This document shows, one piece after another, positions 1 through 8,460 of a stretch of DNA of 64,000 nucleotides. The DNA is taken from the NCBI RefSeq assembly GCF_001571325.1, contig NZ_BCTO01000042.1:23985-87984 (forward strand). Reading direction: 5' to 3'. The notes beneath the pieces are model-generated. The model made no database searches. It saw nothing but the letters and a program-made list of their open reading frames with translations, and was not told the origin of the DNA. The position numbers were made by a program, and so were the translations under genes. The stretch's first letter is position 1, and each line of letters starts with the position of its first letter. This DNA comes from Delftia tsuruhatensis NBRC 16741 (lineage in GTDB: Bacteria; Pseudomonadota; Gammaproteobacteria; Burkholderiales; Burkholderiaceae_C).

Positions 1-2322
1 GTTGTCGAAATGCGCAGCCACCTGGGCGCCGTAGTAGCGCAGGAAGTCCACCGCCTCGCGGATCTCGGCCACCGCGTTGGGCAGGGTCTTGCCGGCCTCT
101 CGCATGATCAGGCCCATCAGCGGCTGGCTGCGCTGCTCCAGCAGATCGGCGGCGCGGGCCAGCGCATCGGCGCGGGCGGCAGCAGGCGTGCCGGCCCAGA
201 TCGGCGCGGCCTGGGCGGCGCGGGTGGCGCAGGCCTCGGCCTCGGCAGCGGTGGCCTCGCGCACCCAGCCCACGATGTCGGACAGCTCGGCCGGATTGCG
301 CATGGCCTGCCAGCCCTCGGCACGCGCCGGGTCGGCAGGCAGGTCGGCCTCTGCGGGCGCGGCCAGATAGGTCTGGCGCGTGCTGTGCAGCAGTGCGGCG
401 GCCAATGAGGCCAGCTGCTGCTCGTGCGCCAGATTCAGGCCCTGGGAATTGGCGCGGGCCTGCGCGTCTTTCTCGCCCTGCCGTGCAAACAGGTCGGCCG
501 GCAGTGCAATGCGCGGGTGCGGCGCACCCAGCCGGCCTTCAACGCGGGCGATCTTCATCACCTCGTCCACCGGGTCGGCCACCAGCTCGGAGACCGGCAC
601 GGAGGCGTCGCCGATGCGGTTCACGAACGAGGTGTTGGCACCGTTTTCCAGCAGGCGGCGCACCAGATAGGCCAGCAGCGTCTCATGGCTGCCCACGGGC
701 GCATAGATGCGGCAGGGGCGGGCCAGCTTGCCTTCGGAGGCCGGGCCCGTCACCTGTGCGTACAGCGGCTCGCCCATGCCGTGCAGGCACTGGAACTCGT
801 ACTGGCCGCTGTAGTAGCTGCCGCCCACAGCCTGGGCCATGTGGTAGATGCTGGCCAGCGTCTGCGCGTTGTGCGTGGCGAACTGGGGGTAGACGGCGTC
901 GGGCGCATCCAGCAGCTTGCGCGCGCAGGCCAGGTAGCTCACGTCCGTATAGACCTTGCGCGTATAGACGGGGTAACCGGCCTGGCCGCCTTCCTGGGCG
1001 CGCTTGATCTCGCTGTCCCAATAGGCGCCCTTGACCAGCCGCACCATCAGGCGGCGGCGGCTGCGGCGGGCCAGGTCCACCAGGTGGTCCAGCACCTGCG
1101 GGCAGCGCTTTTGATAGGCCTGCACCACGAAGCCTATGCCGTTCCAGCCCTTGAGCGAGGGCGCCGCGCACAGCGACTCCAGCAGGTCCAGCGACAGCTC
1201 CAGCCGGTCGGCCTCTTCGGCGTCGATGTTCATGCCGATGTCGTACTGCTTGGCCATCTCGGCCAGCCGCAGCACGCGCGGCAGCAGCTCGGCCATCACA
1301 CGCTCGTACTGCGCGCGGCTGTAGCGCGGGTGCAGGGCCGACAGCTTGATGGAGATGCCCGGCCCCTCGAAGATGCCGCGCCCGTTGGACGCCGCGCCGA
1401 TCGCGTGGATGGCCTGCTCGTAGGCCTGCAGGTAGCGCTGCGCATCCGCCTCGGTGGCGGCCGCCTCGCCCAGCATGTCGTAGCTGTAGCGAAAGCCCTG
1501 CTTTTCATAGGCGCGGCTGTTGGCCAGCGCCTCGGCGATGTCCTGGCCCGTCACGAACTGCTCGCCCATCAGCTTCATGGCGCGGTGCACGCCCTGGCGG
1601 ATCAGGGGCTCGCCGCCCTTGCCGATCACGCGCGTCAGCGCCGAAGACAGGTTCTTCTCGCTGCTGGTGGATGTGAGCTTGCCCGTCAGCACCAGGCCCC
1701 AGGCCGCCGCGTTCACGAACAGCGAGGGCGAGCGGCCCACATGGGCGCGCCAGTCGCCCTTGCTGATCTTGTCGCGGATCAGCGCATCGCGCGTGGCACG
1801 GTCGGGAATGCGCAGCAGCGCCTCGGCCAGGCACATCAGCGCCACGCCTTCCTGGCTGGACAGGGAAAACTCCTGCACCAGCGCCGCCACGCCGCTGCCG
1901 GCCGGCGCATCGCGCAGGCCCTGTACCAGCCGGGTCGCCAGCTCGCGCACCCTGTCGGCCTGCTGGGCATCCTGGGCGCGTGCCAGCGGCAGCAGCACGG
2001 GCAGGCACTCGGGCTCGGGCCGGTGCCAGGCGGCCGTGATCGCGGCGCGCAGCGGCGTCTGCGGCAGGATGGATTGGGCGAATTCCAGAAAGGGTTGCAC
2101 CTCTTGGCTGGCGTTGGGTTGCGCTTCTTCCAGCGCCACATCGCCCTGGCTGTCGCCCGCGCTGGACAGCCGGATGGTGGTCGCGCCGCGCTCCAGGGCA
2201 TCGACGTACTGGACAACCGCCTGCTTGATCAGCCAGTGCGGTGTGCGCCCTATCTGCTGGGCGGCGATGCGGATGCGCTCGCGCAGAGCGTCATCAACCT
2301 TGATGCCTACGGTGGTGGACAT
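1..2322 (-). CDS. putA: Proline dehydrogenase / P5C dehydrogenase PutA, N-terminal 774 codons (runs off the window)
   Basis: Bifunctional enzyme that oxidises proline to pyrroline-5-carboxylate with FAD and then to glutamate with NAD+. The reading frame is open from ATG at 2322 to the window edge, which falls exactly on a codon boundary. Residues 1-45 form a ribbon-helix-helix DNA-binding domain (start MSTTVGIKVDDALRERI), the mark of the trifunctional PutA that also represses its own gene. The proline dehydrogenase barrel follows; SIKLSALHPRYSR lies near residue 325. The aldehyde dehydrogenase domain begins around residue 630-650 and is cut by the edge. No good Shine-Dalgarno sequence precedes the ATG, but the RHH homology fixes the start. 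Candidate PutA-binding sites lie upstream (2369-2427). A long opposite-strand ORF over this gene is a composition artefact. Confidence 0.96.
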   Translation of the reverse strand, partial: MSTTVGIKVDDALRERIRIAAQQIGRTPHWLIKQAVVQYVDALERGATTIRLSSAGDSQGDVALEEAQPNASQEVQPFLEFAQSILPQTPLRAAITAAWHRPEPECLPVLLPLARAQDAQQADRVRELATRLVQGLRDAPAGSGVAALVQEFSLSSQEGVALMCLAEALLRIPDRATRDALIRDKISKGDWRAHVGRSPSLFVNAAAWGLVLTGKLTSTSSEKNLSSALTRVIGKGGEPLIRQGVHRAMKLMGEQFVTGQDIAEALANSRAYEKQGFRYSYDMLGEAAATEADAQRYLQAYEQAIHAIGAASNGRGIFEGPGISIKLSALHPRYSRAQYERVMAELLPRVLRLAEMAKQYDIGMNIDAEEADRLELSLDLLESLCAAPSLKGWNGIGFVVQAYQKRCPQVLDHLVDLARRSRRRLMVRLVKGAYWDSEIKRAQEGGQAGYPVYTRKVYTDVSYLACARKLLDAPDAVYPQFATHNAQTLASIYHMAQAVGGSYYSGQYEFQCLHGMGEPLYAQVTGPASEGKLARPCRIYAPVGSHETLLAYLVRRLLENGANTSFVNRIGDASVPVSELVADPVDEVMKIARVEGRLGAPHPRIALPADLFARQGEKDAQARANSQGLNLAHEQQLASLAAALLHSTRQTYLAAPAEADLPADPARAEGWQAMRNPAELSDIVGWVREATAAEAEACATRAAQAAPIWAGTPAAARADALARAADLLEQRSQPLMGLIMREAGKTLPNAVAEIREAVDFLRYYGAQVAAHFDN

Positions 2323-2368
2323 GGTGTGCCAGTGAGGAATGGAAGAGGTGGGAAATGCGAATGGAGAT

Positions 2369-2427
2369 GCACCATGAAGAAGACATGGTGCAACCTTGCT
2401 TGGTTGAAATGTCGCAGAGGTTGCGAC
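2369..2427 (-). promoter_or_regulatory. Candidate PutA operator region (two inverted repeats)
   Basis: Two inverted repeats lie 47-105 bp upstream of the putA start. The first has arms GCACCATG (2369-2376) and CATGGTGC (2384-2391) and runs into TGCAAC (2389-2394), which reads GTTGCA on the minus strand. GTTGCA is the core bound by the E. coli PutA RHH domain. The second has arms GTCGCA (2411-2416) and TGCGAC (2422-2427) and includes GTTGCG. Autoregulation is inferred from the RHH domain in the adjacent gene. GGTTAACC at 2441-2448 is a further palindrome of unknown role. Confidence 0.5.
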
Positions 2428-2504
2428 GTTTTTGGACTGGGGTTAACCCTTTTGTCTCGTGGCCCAAGCCGATACCGCCGTGTTACGGCCGTGCTGCGAC
2501 CGGC

Positions 2505-3512
2505 CTACTGGTAGTCGATGGTGAAGGTCGCCAAGGCATTTGCACTGCCACCGCCGCTCACGGTATTCCTGATTTGCCGGTAGCGCGCCTCCAGGTCGAT
2601 CTGGAAATTTGCCGTGCCCTGCGAAATCGTGCCCGCCTGCCAGCCGTTGGCTGCGCCAAAGCCCTGGATCGCGCCATTTCTCAGCACCTCCACGCCAACG
2701 CCGCTGACCTGCGAGCCGGTCAGCGCCAGCACTGAGGGGACTTGCGTGTCCGTCGTGCCCGACAGCGTCACGAAAGGCTTGATCTGGGTGTTCGGGTCGC
2801 CGCCGGAGCAGCTCAGCTCGATGGAGAAGGGCACCTTGTCCGTGGTCGCACCCAAACCCGTGAAGCGTGTGTCGGGATGCGTGCCCAGCGGTACGCTGAT
2901 GCTGTCCGACACCAGCGTGCAGGTGGGATTGGTGGGGACCAGGGTGACACCGGAGAAAACGTATTGCGCGGCGAGTGCTCCGGCAATTTTCATTTCCATG
3001 TATGGTCCTGCCAGTTGGATATCTCCAAAAATAGTACTGATGGGTCCTGTTTTTATGAATTCTATTGTAATGATGAAATTTTCTCCCTCGGGAATGGGAT
3101 ACGAATTTGTTAGTATGGGCAGTTCGTTGGGAATTGTTCCAATCCCCTTCATCGATATTCGCAATCCTATTCCGGAGACATTGCTGGGGTAGATTCTGAC
3201 ATCAGGTGCTCCAATTCCTGAAAATGAAGGTCTGCTAGCGCCGGAGCAAACCACTTGCGCAATTATTGATGAATGAGTCTTGTTGTTGACTACTGGTTTA
3301 ATCGGAATTGTTGCAAACACTTTGCCGTTTGGTTCGGAGTTTATGTTGATGGGTAAACTCAGGACCTGATTCACGGGGTAAGATGCAATGTAATGGTTCT
3401 TTCCATCAGTGGTCGGATTGGAGTCAGCCGGCATGCAGATTGCTGCATGGGATGCGGAAATGGTGGAAAAAATGATTCCCATGGAAAATGCGAAAAGCTT
3501 GTATATATTCAT
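2505..3512 (-). CDS. Two-domain fimbrial adhesin (tip protein), 335 aa
   Basis: Likely tip adhesin of the left chaperone-usher fimbria, exported and placed at the pilus tip. ATG at 3512 has GGAG about 10 bases upstream and opens a signal peptide (MNIYKLFAFSMGIIFSTISA, cleavage near SHA). The upstream in-frame start at 3605 would put the signal inside the protein and was rejected. The N-terminal ~165 residues form an adhesin domain with one cysteine pair (AICMPAD, QVVCSGA) and resemble the N-terminus of the neighbouring 262-aa protein. The C-terminal ~150 residues are a pilin domain with its own cysteine pair (PTCTLV, LSCSGG) and a typical last strand, ATFTIDYQ. The adhesin-domain half is clearly AT-richer than the pilin half. 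It is the last gene of the operon; its receptor cannot be told from sequence. Confidence 0.85.
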   Translation of the reverse strand: MNIYKLFAFSMGIIFSTISASHAAICMPADSNPTTDGKNHYIASYPVNQVLSLPININSEPNGKVFATIPIKPVVNNKTHSSIIAQVVCSGASRPSFSGIGAPDVRIYPSNVSGIGLRISMKGIGTIPNELPILTNSYPIPEGENFIITIEFIKTGPISTIFGDIQLAGPYMEMKIAGALAAQYVFSGVTLVPTNPTCTLVSDSISVPLGTHPDTRFTGLGATTDKVPFSIELSCSGGDPNTQIKPFVTLSGTTDTQVPSVLALTGSQVSGVGVEVLRNGAIQGFGAANGWQAGTISQGTANFQIDLEARYRQIRNTVSGGGSANALATFTIDYQ

Positions 3513-3662
3513 TCTGGTTCTCCATCTGGAATCAAGGCGCCACTTCGAAAGAACAACGTGGCGTCTTGTGCCGTGTGCCGTTAGCCCTGGCATGTGCAGG
3601 CGCATGGCATCTCTGAGGAGTGCAGCGCCTGCTCCAAGGCCCTCGCAAAGGCAGGCTTGGGA

Positions 3663-4451
3663 TCAGTGGCGGTTGAACGAAAGCTGGGCGACACTGGAAC
3701 TTCCCATGACCGGCTTGATGCCTGGCAGTTCATCCGCAAGGCAGGATGGAGCTTTGGCGATCATTTTCGGCAGCCTGCCCTCAGCAGCGGGGCGACCGGA
3801 AGAATGGGCGACGGCGGCCGTGGCCGGGTTCTCTGCGCTGAGGCTCGCGGTGCAGAACGGACCGGTCGGAGCGGCGGCCTCACGGTCAAACTGGTATTGG
3901 GCGATGACCACGTCGTCGACCTTGTATTGAAGGAAAACCCCTTTGAGGGGCCCTGCCTGTTTGATCGGGCCAATCTTCACCAGATAGATATAGATGGGAG
4001 CATCGGACAGTTCCTGGATGGGAAAGTAGCTCTGTATTGCATTGCTTGGGTCGGTCGGAACAGGCATTTTTCTGAAATCTATGCGCAGTCCTATGCCGGG
4101 AATGGAGCTCTCATAAGCCCGGTGCTTCTGGTGAAAGGTGCCCACGCCATACCAGCCAGAGGTTTGGTATTTTGCACAGAACATTGCACCCCCTTTCATT
4201 CCAGTATATTTCTTGTTGATGATATAAGGGAGAAAGGCGACGCGGCCCACTACACTGCCGATTGCACGAGATTCAATATCAAACGGCAGTGGGACCTCCA
4301 GCGTTCTACTGGGCAGGAGGACATAGTGATTTTTGCCATCGTTGATGGAATTGCCGACTCCATCGTTAGAGCAAAAAGCTTGCGCGTGTGCCTGACCTAT
4401 GGAAAAAATGAAGAGTACTGAGGACAATGCGATGGCACGGGTAATGGTCAT
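3663..4451 (-). CDS. Short fimbrial adhesin-like protein lacking a complete pilin domain, 262 aa
   Basis: Secreted fimbrial protein between the usher and adhesin genes. ATG at 4451 begins a signal peptide (MTITRAIALSSVLFIFSIGQ, cleavage near AHA). The mature N-terminal ~165 residues parallel the adhesin domain of the downstream 335-aa protein: NDGKNHY versus TDGKNHY, PGIGLRI versus SGIGLRI, AQYQF versus AQYVF. Instead of a ~150-residue pilin domain there are only ~66 residues with two cysteines (GPFC, APSC), ending QLSFNRH. The other two minus-strand frames between 3663 and 3900 do not encode a pilin domain, so a simple frameshift does not explain this. The short tail is GC-rich and the adhesin domain AT-rich. 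It could be a second adhesin, a minor subunit or a decaying paralogue. The longer in-frame ORF up to 4733 overlaps the usher and is not the true start. Confidence 0.7.
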   Translation of the reverse strand: MTITRAIALSSVLFIFSIGQAHAQAFCSNDGVGNSINDGKNHYVLLPSRTLEVPLPFDIESRAIGSVVGRVAFLPYIINKKYTGMKGGAMFCAKYQTSGWYGVGTFHQKHRAYESSIPGIGLRIDFRKMPVPTDPSNAIQSYFPIQELSDAPIYIYLVKIGPIKQAGPLKGVFLQYKVDDVVIAQYQFDREAAAPTGPFCTASLSAENPATAAVAHSSGRPAAEGRLPKMIAKAPSCLADELPGIKPVMGSSSVAQLSFNRH

Positions 4452-4566
4452 GAAAATGCTCCGTTGCTGAATGAAAAGGCGGTTCTTGGATTTCAATATC
4501 GCAGGGCAGGTGACCGGCGGACCGCGTGCAGGAAAGGGGGTGGGCACAGCCATGTACCGCGTCGGT

Positions 4567-7458
4567 TCAGACGCCGACCGAGGCCTGGGCTTGCGTCGGC
4601 GAGTCCCGCAATTCACCCACCAGGCTGCGATCGATCCGCAGGCCAGGGCTGTTGTCTGCCTGGCCGTCCGGCACCAAGGGCGGCTGCGCCTGGCCCGTGT
4701 ACTGCTTCGCATCGGCCGTGGTGCGCAAGACACTGATGCGCAGGCTCAGCCGCAAATCGCCAAGATGCTTCTCGGCCTGGAAGGGCAGGCTGGACTGGCG
4801 GATGGCGATGGGGCGCGAGGTCTCGGCTCTGTGTGTCAGCGCGGCCTGATGGGACGGCGCTGCGGCAAGATGGGACGGCACGCAGTGCAGGTCCATGCTG
4901 GCTGGCACACGGGAGCCGGTGGAGCGCTCCCGCGCCGGCAGCGAATAGGCCATGCTGCAATGGGCCGTGCCATCTCCGGCCTTCCACTGGGCGTGCAGCT
5001 GCCCCTGGTCCGACAGGCCGCGCAGCATGAGCTTGCCGGCCTGGCCGACCATGCCCAGGTCCTTGCCGCTCTCGTCCGAGACGACGGCGCCGAAAGGCAC
5101 GGGCGACGTGTCCGCCTGTGTCAGGCGCAGCACGGCCGAGCGACTGTAGGCCGTCCTGAACACCACCATGGCGGCGGCACCGGCCACCGGTGCGACGCGC
5201 CGGTTGGTTTCCTGCAGTTTCACATCCATGGACATGCCCTTGGGGTCCAGCGACACCTCGTTCATGGCATAGGGTGTCATGTAGGGCACCACGGCATAGC
5301 CCCGTGCATCGATGCGTACACCGGGCGCATTGGTGAGGCGCGCGCCCTCGGCATGCGGGGCCTGCACGATGGCGAAGGTCTCGCCCAGGGGCTGCGACAG
5401 CGTGACCCCTCCGGGGTGGGCGACCAAGGCGCCGCGCGCGCCCAGTGACAGTTGCTGGCCGGCCCGGCCCGCGCTCACGCTGCCGCTGAACAGCGTGTAC
5501 GGGCGGCGGTAGAGGGCATTGGCGCCTGCATTGAGGCGCGATCCCTGGTTGCCGCTGCTGCCGTATTCGGCATTCAGGCCATAGGAGAGATCGCTGCCGA
5601 CCTGCCCGTAGGTGCTGGCCTGCAACTGGTTGCCGCCGCTCGAGTCATGTGTGAAACGGCTCATGACTCTGGGCTTTCCCGCCCCCAGCGGAATTGTCAC
5701 CCCTGCGTACAGCTGCGTGCTGGGGCGGCCCCAGGCATCGCGCTGGCGCGAGGCCGACAGGTTGTAGGGAACGCCCAGCCACGAGCTGCTGTAGTTGAGC
5801 GTGTAGTCCACGCGGCGGCCCGCGCGGTTCCAGTAGTTGTCCATGGAGGCGGAAATGCTCAGGTTGCCGCCTTGCTCGCCCAGGCGCTGGCTCAGTGTCA
5901 TTGCGGCGCGCGTGCGCGGGCGCGACAGCAGGGGCGGTGCGCCGCTGGCAGCGGGCCGGGTCAGGTCGCGCGCCCGCATGGCCTCGTTGATGCCGAAGAA
6001 CCCGTTGGTGGAATAGCGGTAGGCCGCCAGGGTGATGCCCGTGCCGGACTCCGGGAAGGTCTTGGCGTAGGTGACTCTCAGGCTTTGTCCTGAGTAGCTG
6101 CGGTCATGGGGGATACGGGTGTTGGCGTGTGTGAGGTCCAGGCCAAAGGCACCCCATGGTGTATTGAACACGGCGCCCACCGTGGGCGAGAAATAGCCCT
6201 TGGCCACCGTGGCGCCGCCATAGGCCGTGAGCATGTTCGAGAAGCCGTACTGCCAGCCTGCCTGCGAGAAGAACGGAGCGCTCTCACGCAGGCCGCGCAC
6301 CGCGCCCGCTGTGAGGCTGTAGCGGTGCTGGCCCTCGCGCAGCGAACGAGGAACGGCCGCATAGGGCACCGAGAAGGAACGCACGGAGCCGTCAGCCTCC
6401 TCGATGTCCACCTGCAGGTCGCCGCCATAGCCGGTGGGGTACAGGTCATTGATCACGAAGGCGCCCGGTGCCACCGTGGTCTCTTGCAGCTTGATGCCGT
6501 TCTGGCGGATAACCACCCGGGCGTTGGAATTGGCCACGCCGCGCACCACGGGCGCGAAGCCGCGCTGCGACTCGGGCAGCATGCGGTCGTCCGTGCGCAG
6601 CCGCAGGCCGCGGAAGGAGACCGAGTCCATGATCTCCCCGTCGGTGTAGGTGTCGCCCAGGATCAGTTGCGATGACCAGTCGGCGATGTCGCGCTGCGCA
6701 TAGGCCGAGATGCTCTGATAACGGCTCGGTCCCTGATCGCTCCAACTGAACGAGCCACTGTGCCGGAAATGCCAGCGCGCATAGTTGAAGCCGCTGTTCA
6801 GGCCCAGGTAGCCCTGGGTGCTGCTGCCCGCTGGCCCGCCGCGCGCATGGTAGGTGTTGAAGTCATAGCCGAGCGAGCCGGTCGTCACGCCCGCGTTCCA
6901 CTGCTCCGGACTCACGTAGCCGCTTGGCACGCGCCGCATCAGGATCTGGGGAATGCTCACATCCAGTCGTTGCAAACCTACGTTGAAGCTTGCGGAAGCG
7001 CCGGGGACGGCCTTTTCAATGCGCAGGCACGCTGGGTCTCCATCCACAACATCCTCGTTCGCCGGCAGGCTCGCCATGTCAATGTCCATTTGCTCCAGCA
7101 GGGACATGTTGAAGCAGGGCTGGGCACTGGTACCCCGACTGCGTTGAGTGAACCGCATCTCGGTGCGGGTCATCCAGTTGCCGTTGACCAGAAGGTCCGG
7201 GTTGTAGAGACCCGGTTCCACAGAATTACCCTCTGCAAAACGCAAGACATCAATCCCGTCGCCTCCTCGCAGAAAGCTGCTGTTGAATTCGATGTGCTGT
7301 GCGCGTGCGGGCGGCATCCTGCCGGCGGTGTGCTCTGTTTGCGATGCGCGCATATCCATTTGCCAACAGGCCAGTACTGCCAGCAGCAAGGCATGTAGTG
7401 GTTTGGCCTTGAACGCGAAACAGCCTGGCTTCCGTACCCTGTCGGCTTTTTTCTTCAT
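4567..7458 (-). CDS. Outer-membrane usher (FimD/PapC family), left fimbrial operon, 963 aa
   Basis: Outer-membrane beta-barrel pore that receives chaperone-subunit complexes and assembles the pilus. ATG at 7458 is preceded by GAGAGGGA. A basic N-terminus leads into a hydrophobic export segment near residues 22-35. The usher N-domain begins with IEFNSSFL and is followed by GLYNPDLLVNGNW; barrel and plug signatures include APGAFVINDLYPTGYGGDLQ and the LREGQHRYSLTAG strand. C-terminal landmarks are VVPYMTPYAMNEVSLDPKGM and a cysteine pair whose last member is residue 859. The protein runs 104 residues beyond that cysteine, whereas ushers usually end soon after it. Part of this tail (LRLSLRISVLRTT) resembles the tail of the second usher. 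It sits 115 bp after the chaperone gene and 115 bp before the short adhesin gene, in one minus-strand operon. Confidence 0.95.
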   Translation of the reverse strand: MKKKADRVRKPGCFAFKAKPLHALLLAVLACWQMDMRASQTEHTAGRMPPARAQHIEFNSSFLRGGDGIDVLRFAEGNSVEPGLYNPDLLVNGNWMTRTEMRFTQRSRGTSAQPCFNMSLLEQMDIDMASLPANEDVVDGDPACLRIEKAVPGASASFNVGLQRLDVSIPQILMRRVPSGYVSPEQWNAGVTTGSLGYDFNTYHARGGPAGSSTQGYLGLNSGFNYARWHFRHSGSFSWSDQGPSRYQSISAYAQRDIADWSSQLILGDTYTDGEIMDSVSFRGLRLRTDDRMLPESQRGFAPVVRGVANSNARVVIRQNGIKLQETTVAPGAFVINDLYPTGYGGDLQVDIEEADGSVRSFSVPYAAVPRSLREGQHRYSLTAGAVRGLRESAPFFSQAGWQYGFSNMLTAYGGATVAKGYFSPTVGAVFNTPWGAFGLDLTHANTRIPHDRSYSGQSLRVTYAKTFPESGTGITLAAYRYSTNGFFGINEAMRARDLTRPAASGAPPLLSRPRTRAAMTLSQRLGEQGGNLSISASMDNYWNRAGRRVDYTLNYSSSWLGVPYNLSASRQRDAWGRPSTQLYAGVTIPLGAGKPRVMSRFTHDSSGGNQLQASTYGQVGSDLSYGLNAEYGSSGNQGSRLNAGANALYRRPYTLFSGSVSAGRAGQQLSLGARGALVAHPGGVTLSQPLGETFAIVQAPHAEGARLTNAPGVRIDARGYAVVPYMTPYAMNEVSLDPKGMSMDVKLQETNRRVAPVAGAAAMVVFRTAYSRSAVLRLTQADTSPVPFGAVVSDESGKDLGMVGQAGKLMLRGLSDQGQLHAQWKAGDGTAHCSMAYSLPARERSTGSRVPASMDLHCVPSHLAAAPSHQAALTHRAETSRPIAIRQSSLPFQAEKHLGDLRLSLRISVLRTTADAKQYTGQAQPPLVPDGQADNSPGLRIDRSLVGELRDSPTQAQASVGV

Positions 7459-7573
7459 AGCAATCCCTCTCGATGGACATGCCTTTTTTTTGCACCTGCT
7501 GTGCCGTGCTGCCTACCTCGGCCAGTCACGCGTGACCGGCATGGAGGCTTTCGGTGCTGCGTTAGGGATTCGG

Positions 7574-8356
7574 CTACCGTCGGCGCCCAAGTTCGACCCT
7601 GTGGCCCTCGGCACCACCCCAGTCGTTGAGGCTGGTGTAGACCACGACTGCGTCCGCGGGAAGCTCCTTGGGTAGTTGTTCGTTTTCGGCGGGCTTCTGG
7701 AATGCAAACTTTGCCGTTTCTCCTGGCAGCACATGTCCTACATTCATCTTGAAACTCTGGCCAGCTGCCTCTACGGCGATATGGCCCAAATTGGCGACAT
7801 ACGCGGTCGGATTACGGGCCTGAAGTACGGCCTGCCCGTCTCGGGTCGTGCTCGCGGACCACTGCAACTGCTCAGGCGCATCCTTCGGTTCGCCCGGAAG
7901 GCCCTTGGGGCGATATATCAGCTTGATGCGCGTGCGAAAGGCCAGTGCGAGGCTGCCCTGGGAGCCTTTCGCGTTCTCGGTCTTGGGCGGCACGTCCAGC
8001 ACGTTGATCCAGAACAATGACTCTCTGTCCTGGAGTAGGGGCTGGCCGGAATAGATGATGCGCAGCATCTGCTGGTCAGAGGCTTCCAGGCGGGTGAGCG
8101 ACGGCGCGATCACAAAGGGCACATCTATGCCCTCGGGCGCCATATCTCCATCGCCCGTGTCCAGCCATGACTGCACCAGCGATGGCAATTTCCCTTCATT
8201 GGAAATCTTGAGGGTGGCTTCCGTCTCGTCGCCTGAAAATATGACCCGTGTTCCATAGAGGACTATGCTGGCATTGGCCGGGAGGACGCAAATAAGCAAT
8301 GCGGCCATGGCGAAACAATGTGACAGCAGACTGGATCGGCGATTTTTCACCGGCAT
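7574..8356 (-). CDS. Periplasmic fimbrial chaperone (PapD/FimC family), left operon, 260 aa
   Basis: Two-domain immunoglobulin-like chaperone that folds pilin subunits by donor-strand complementation and delivers them to the usher. ATG at 8356 has AGGA eight bases upstream and starts a signal peptide ending near PANA; the longer in-frame start at 8422 was rejected. Family features are GTRVIF at the mature N-terminus with the conserved arginine, FVIAPSLTRLE, LRIIYSG, ESLFWINVLDVPPK and FRTRIKLIYRP. The moderate loop before SLALAFRTR is consistent with the short-loop (FGS) class. It lies between the pilin gene, behind an intercistronic hairpin, and the usher gene. Confidence 0.95.
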   Translation of the reverse strand: MPVKNRRSSLLSHCFAMAALLICVLPANASIVLYGTRVIFSGDETEATLKISNEGKLPSLVQSWLDTGDGDMAPEGIDVPFVIAPSLTRLEASDQQMLRIIYSGQPLLQDRESLFWINVLDVPPKTENAKGSQGSLALAFRTRIKLIYRPKGLPGEPKDAPEQLQWSASTTRDGQAVLQARNPTAYVANLGHIAVEAAGQSFKMNVGHVLPGETAKFAFQKPAENEQLPKELPADAVVVYTSLNDWGGAEGHRVELGRRR

Positions 8357-8411
8357 AGGAGATCCTGAATTTCTGTATATGAGAGAAATGCCACAGGCAT
8401 TGGGGGTGAAT

Positions 8412-8439
8412 GCGCCAGCCACCAGAAGGTGGCCGGCGC
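8412..8439 (-). promoter_or_regulatory. Intercistronic stem-loop after the left pilin gene
   Basis: On the transcript, GCGCC (8439-8435) and GCCACC (8433-8428) pair with GGTGGC (8423-8418) and GGCGC (8416-8412), with one mismatch and a four-base loop. No T tract follows. It lies between the pilin stop and the chaperone start. A structure here typically protects the abundant pilin mRNA or lowers read-through into the chaperone-usher genes. The role is inferred; the pairing is seen. Confidence 0.65.
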
Positions 8440-8460
8440 TTCTCTGAGGCGGTGGACTGC

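Noticed and set aside
424..2514. 696-codon plus-strand ORF opposite putA
   Set aside because: His/Gln/Arg-rich antisense frame typical of high-GC genes; putA homology is unambiguous on the minus strand.
3513..3662. Frameshifted continuation of the short adhesin's pilin domain
   Set aside because: All three minus-strand frames after 3900 were read and none gives pilin motifs; the gap is too short for the missing ~85 residues.
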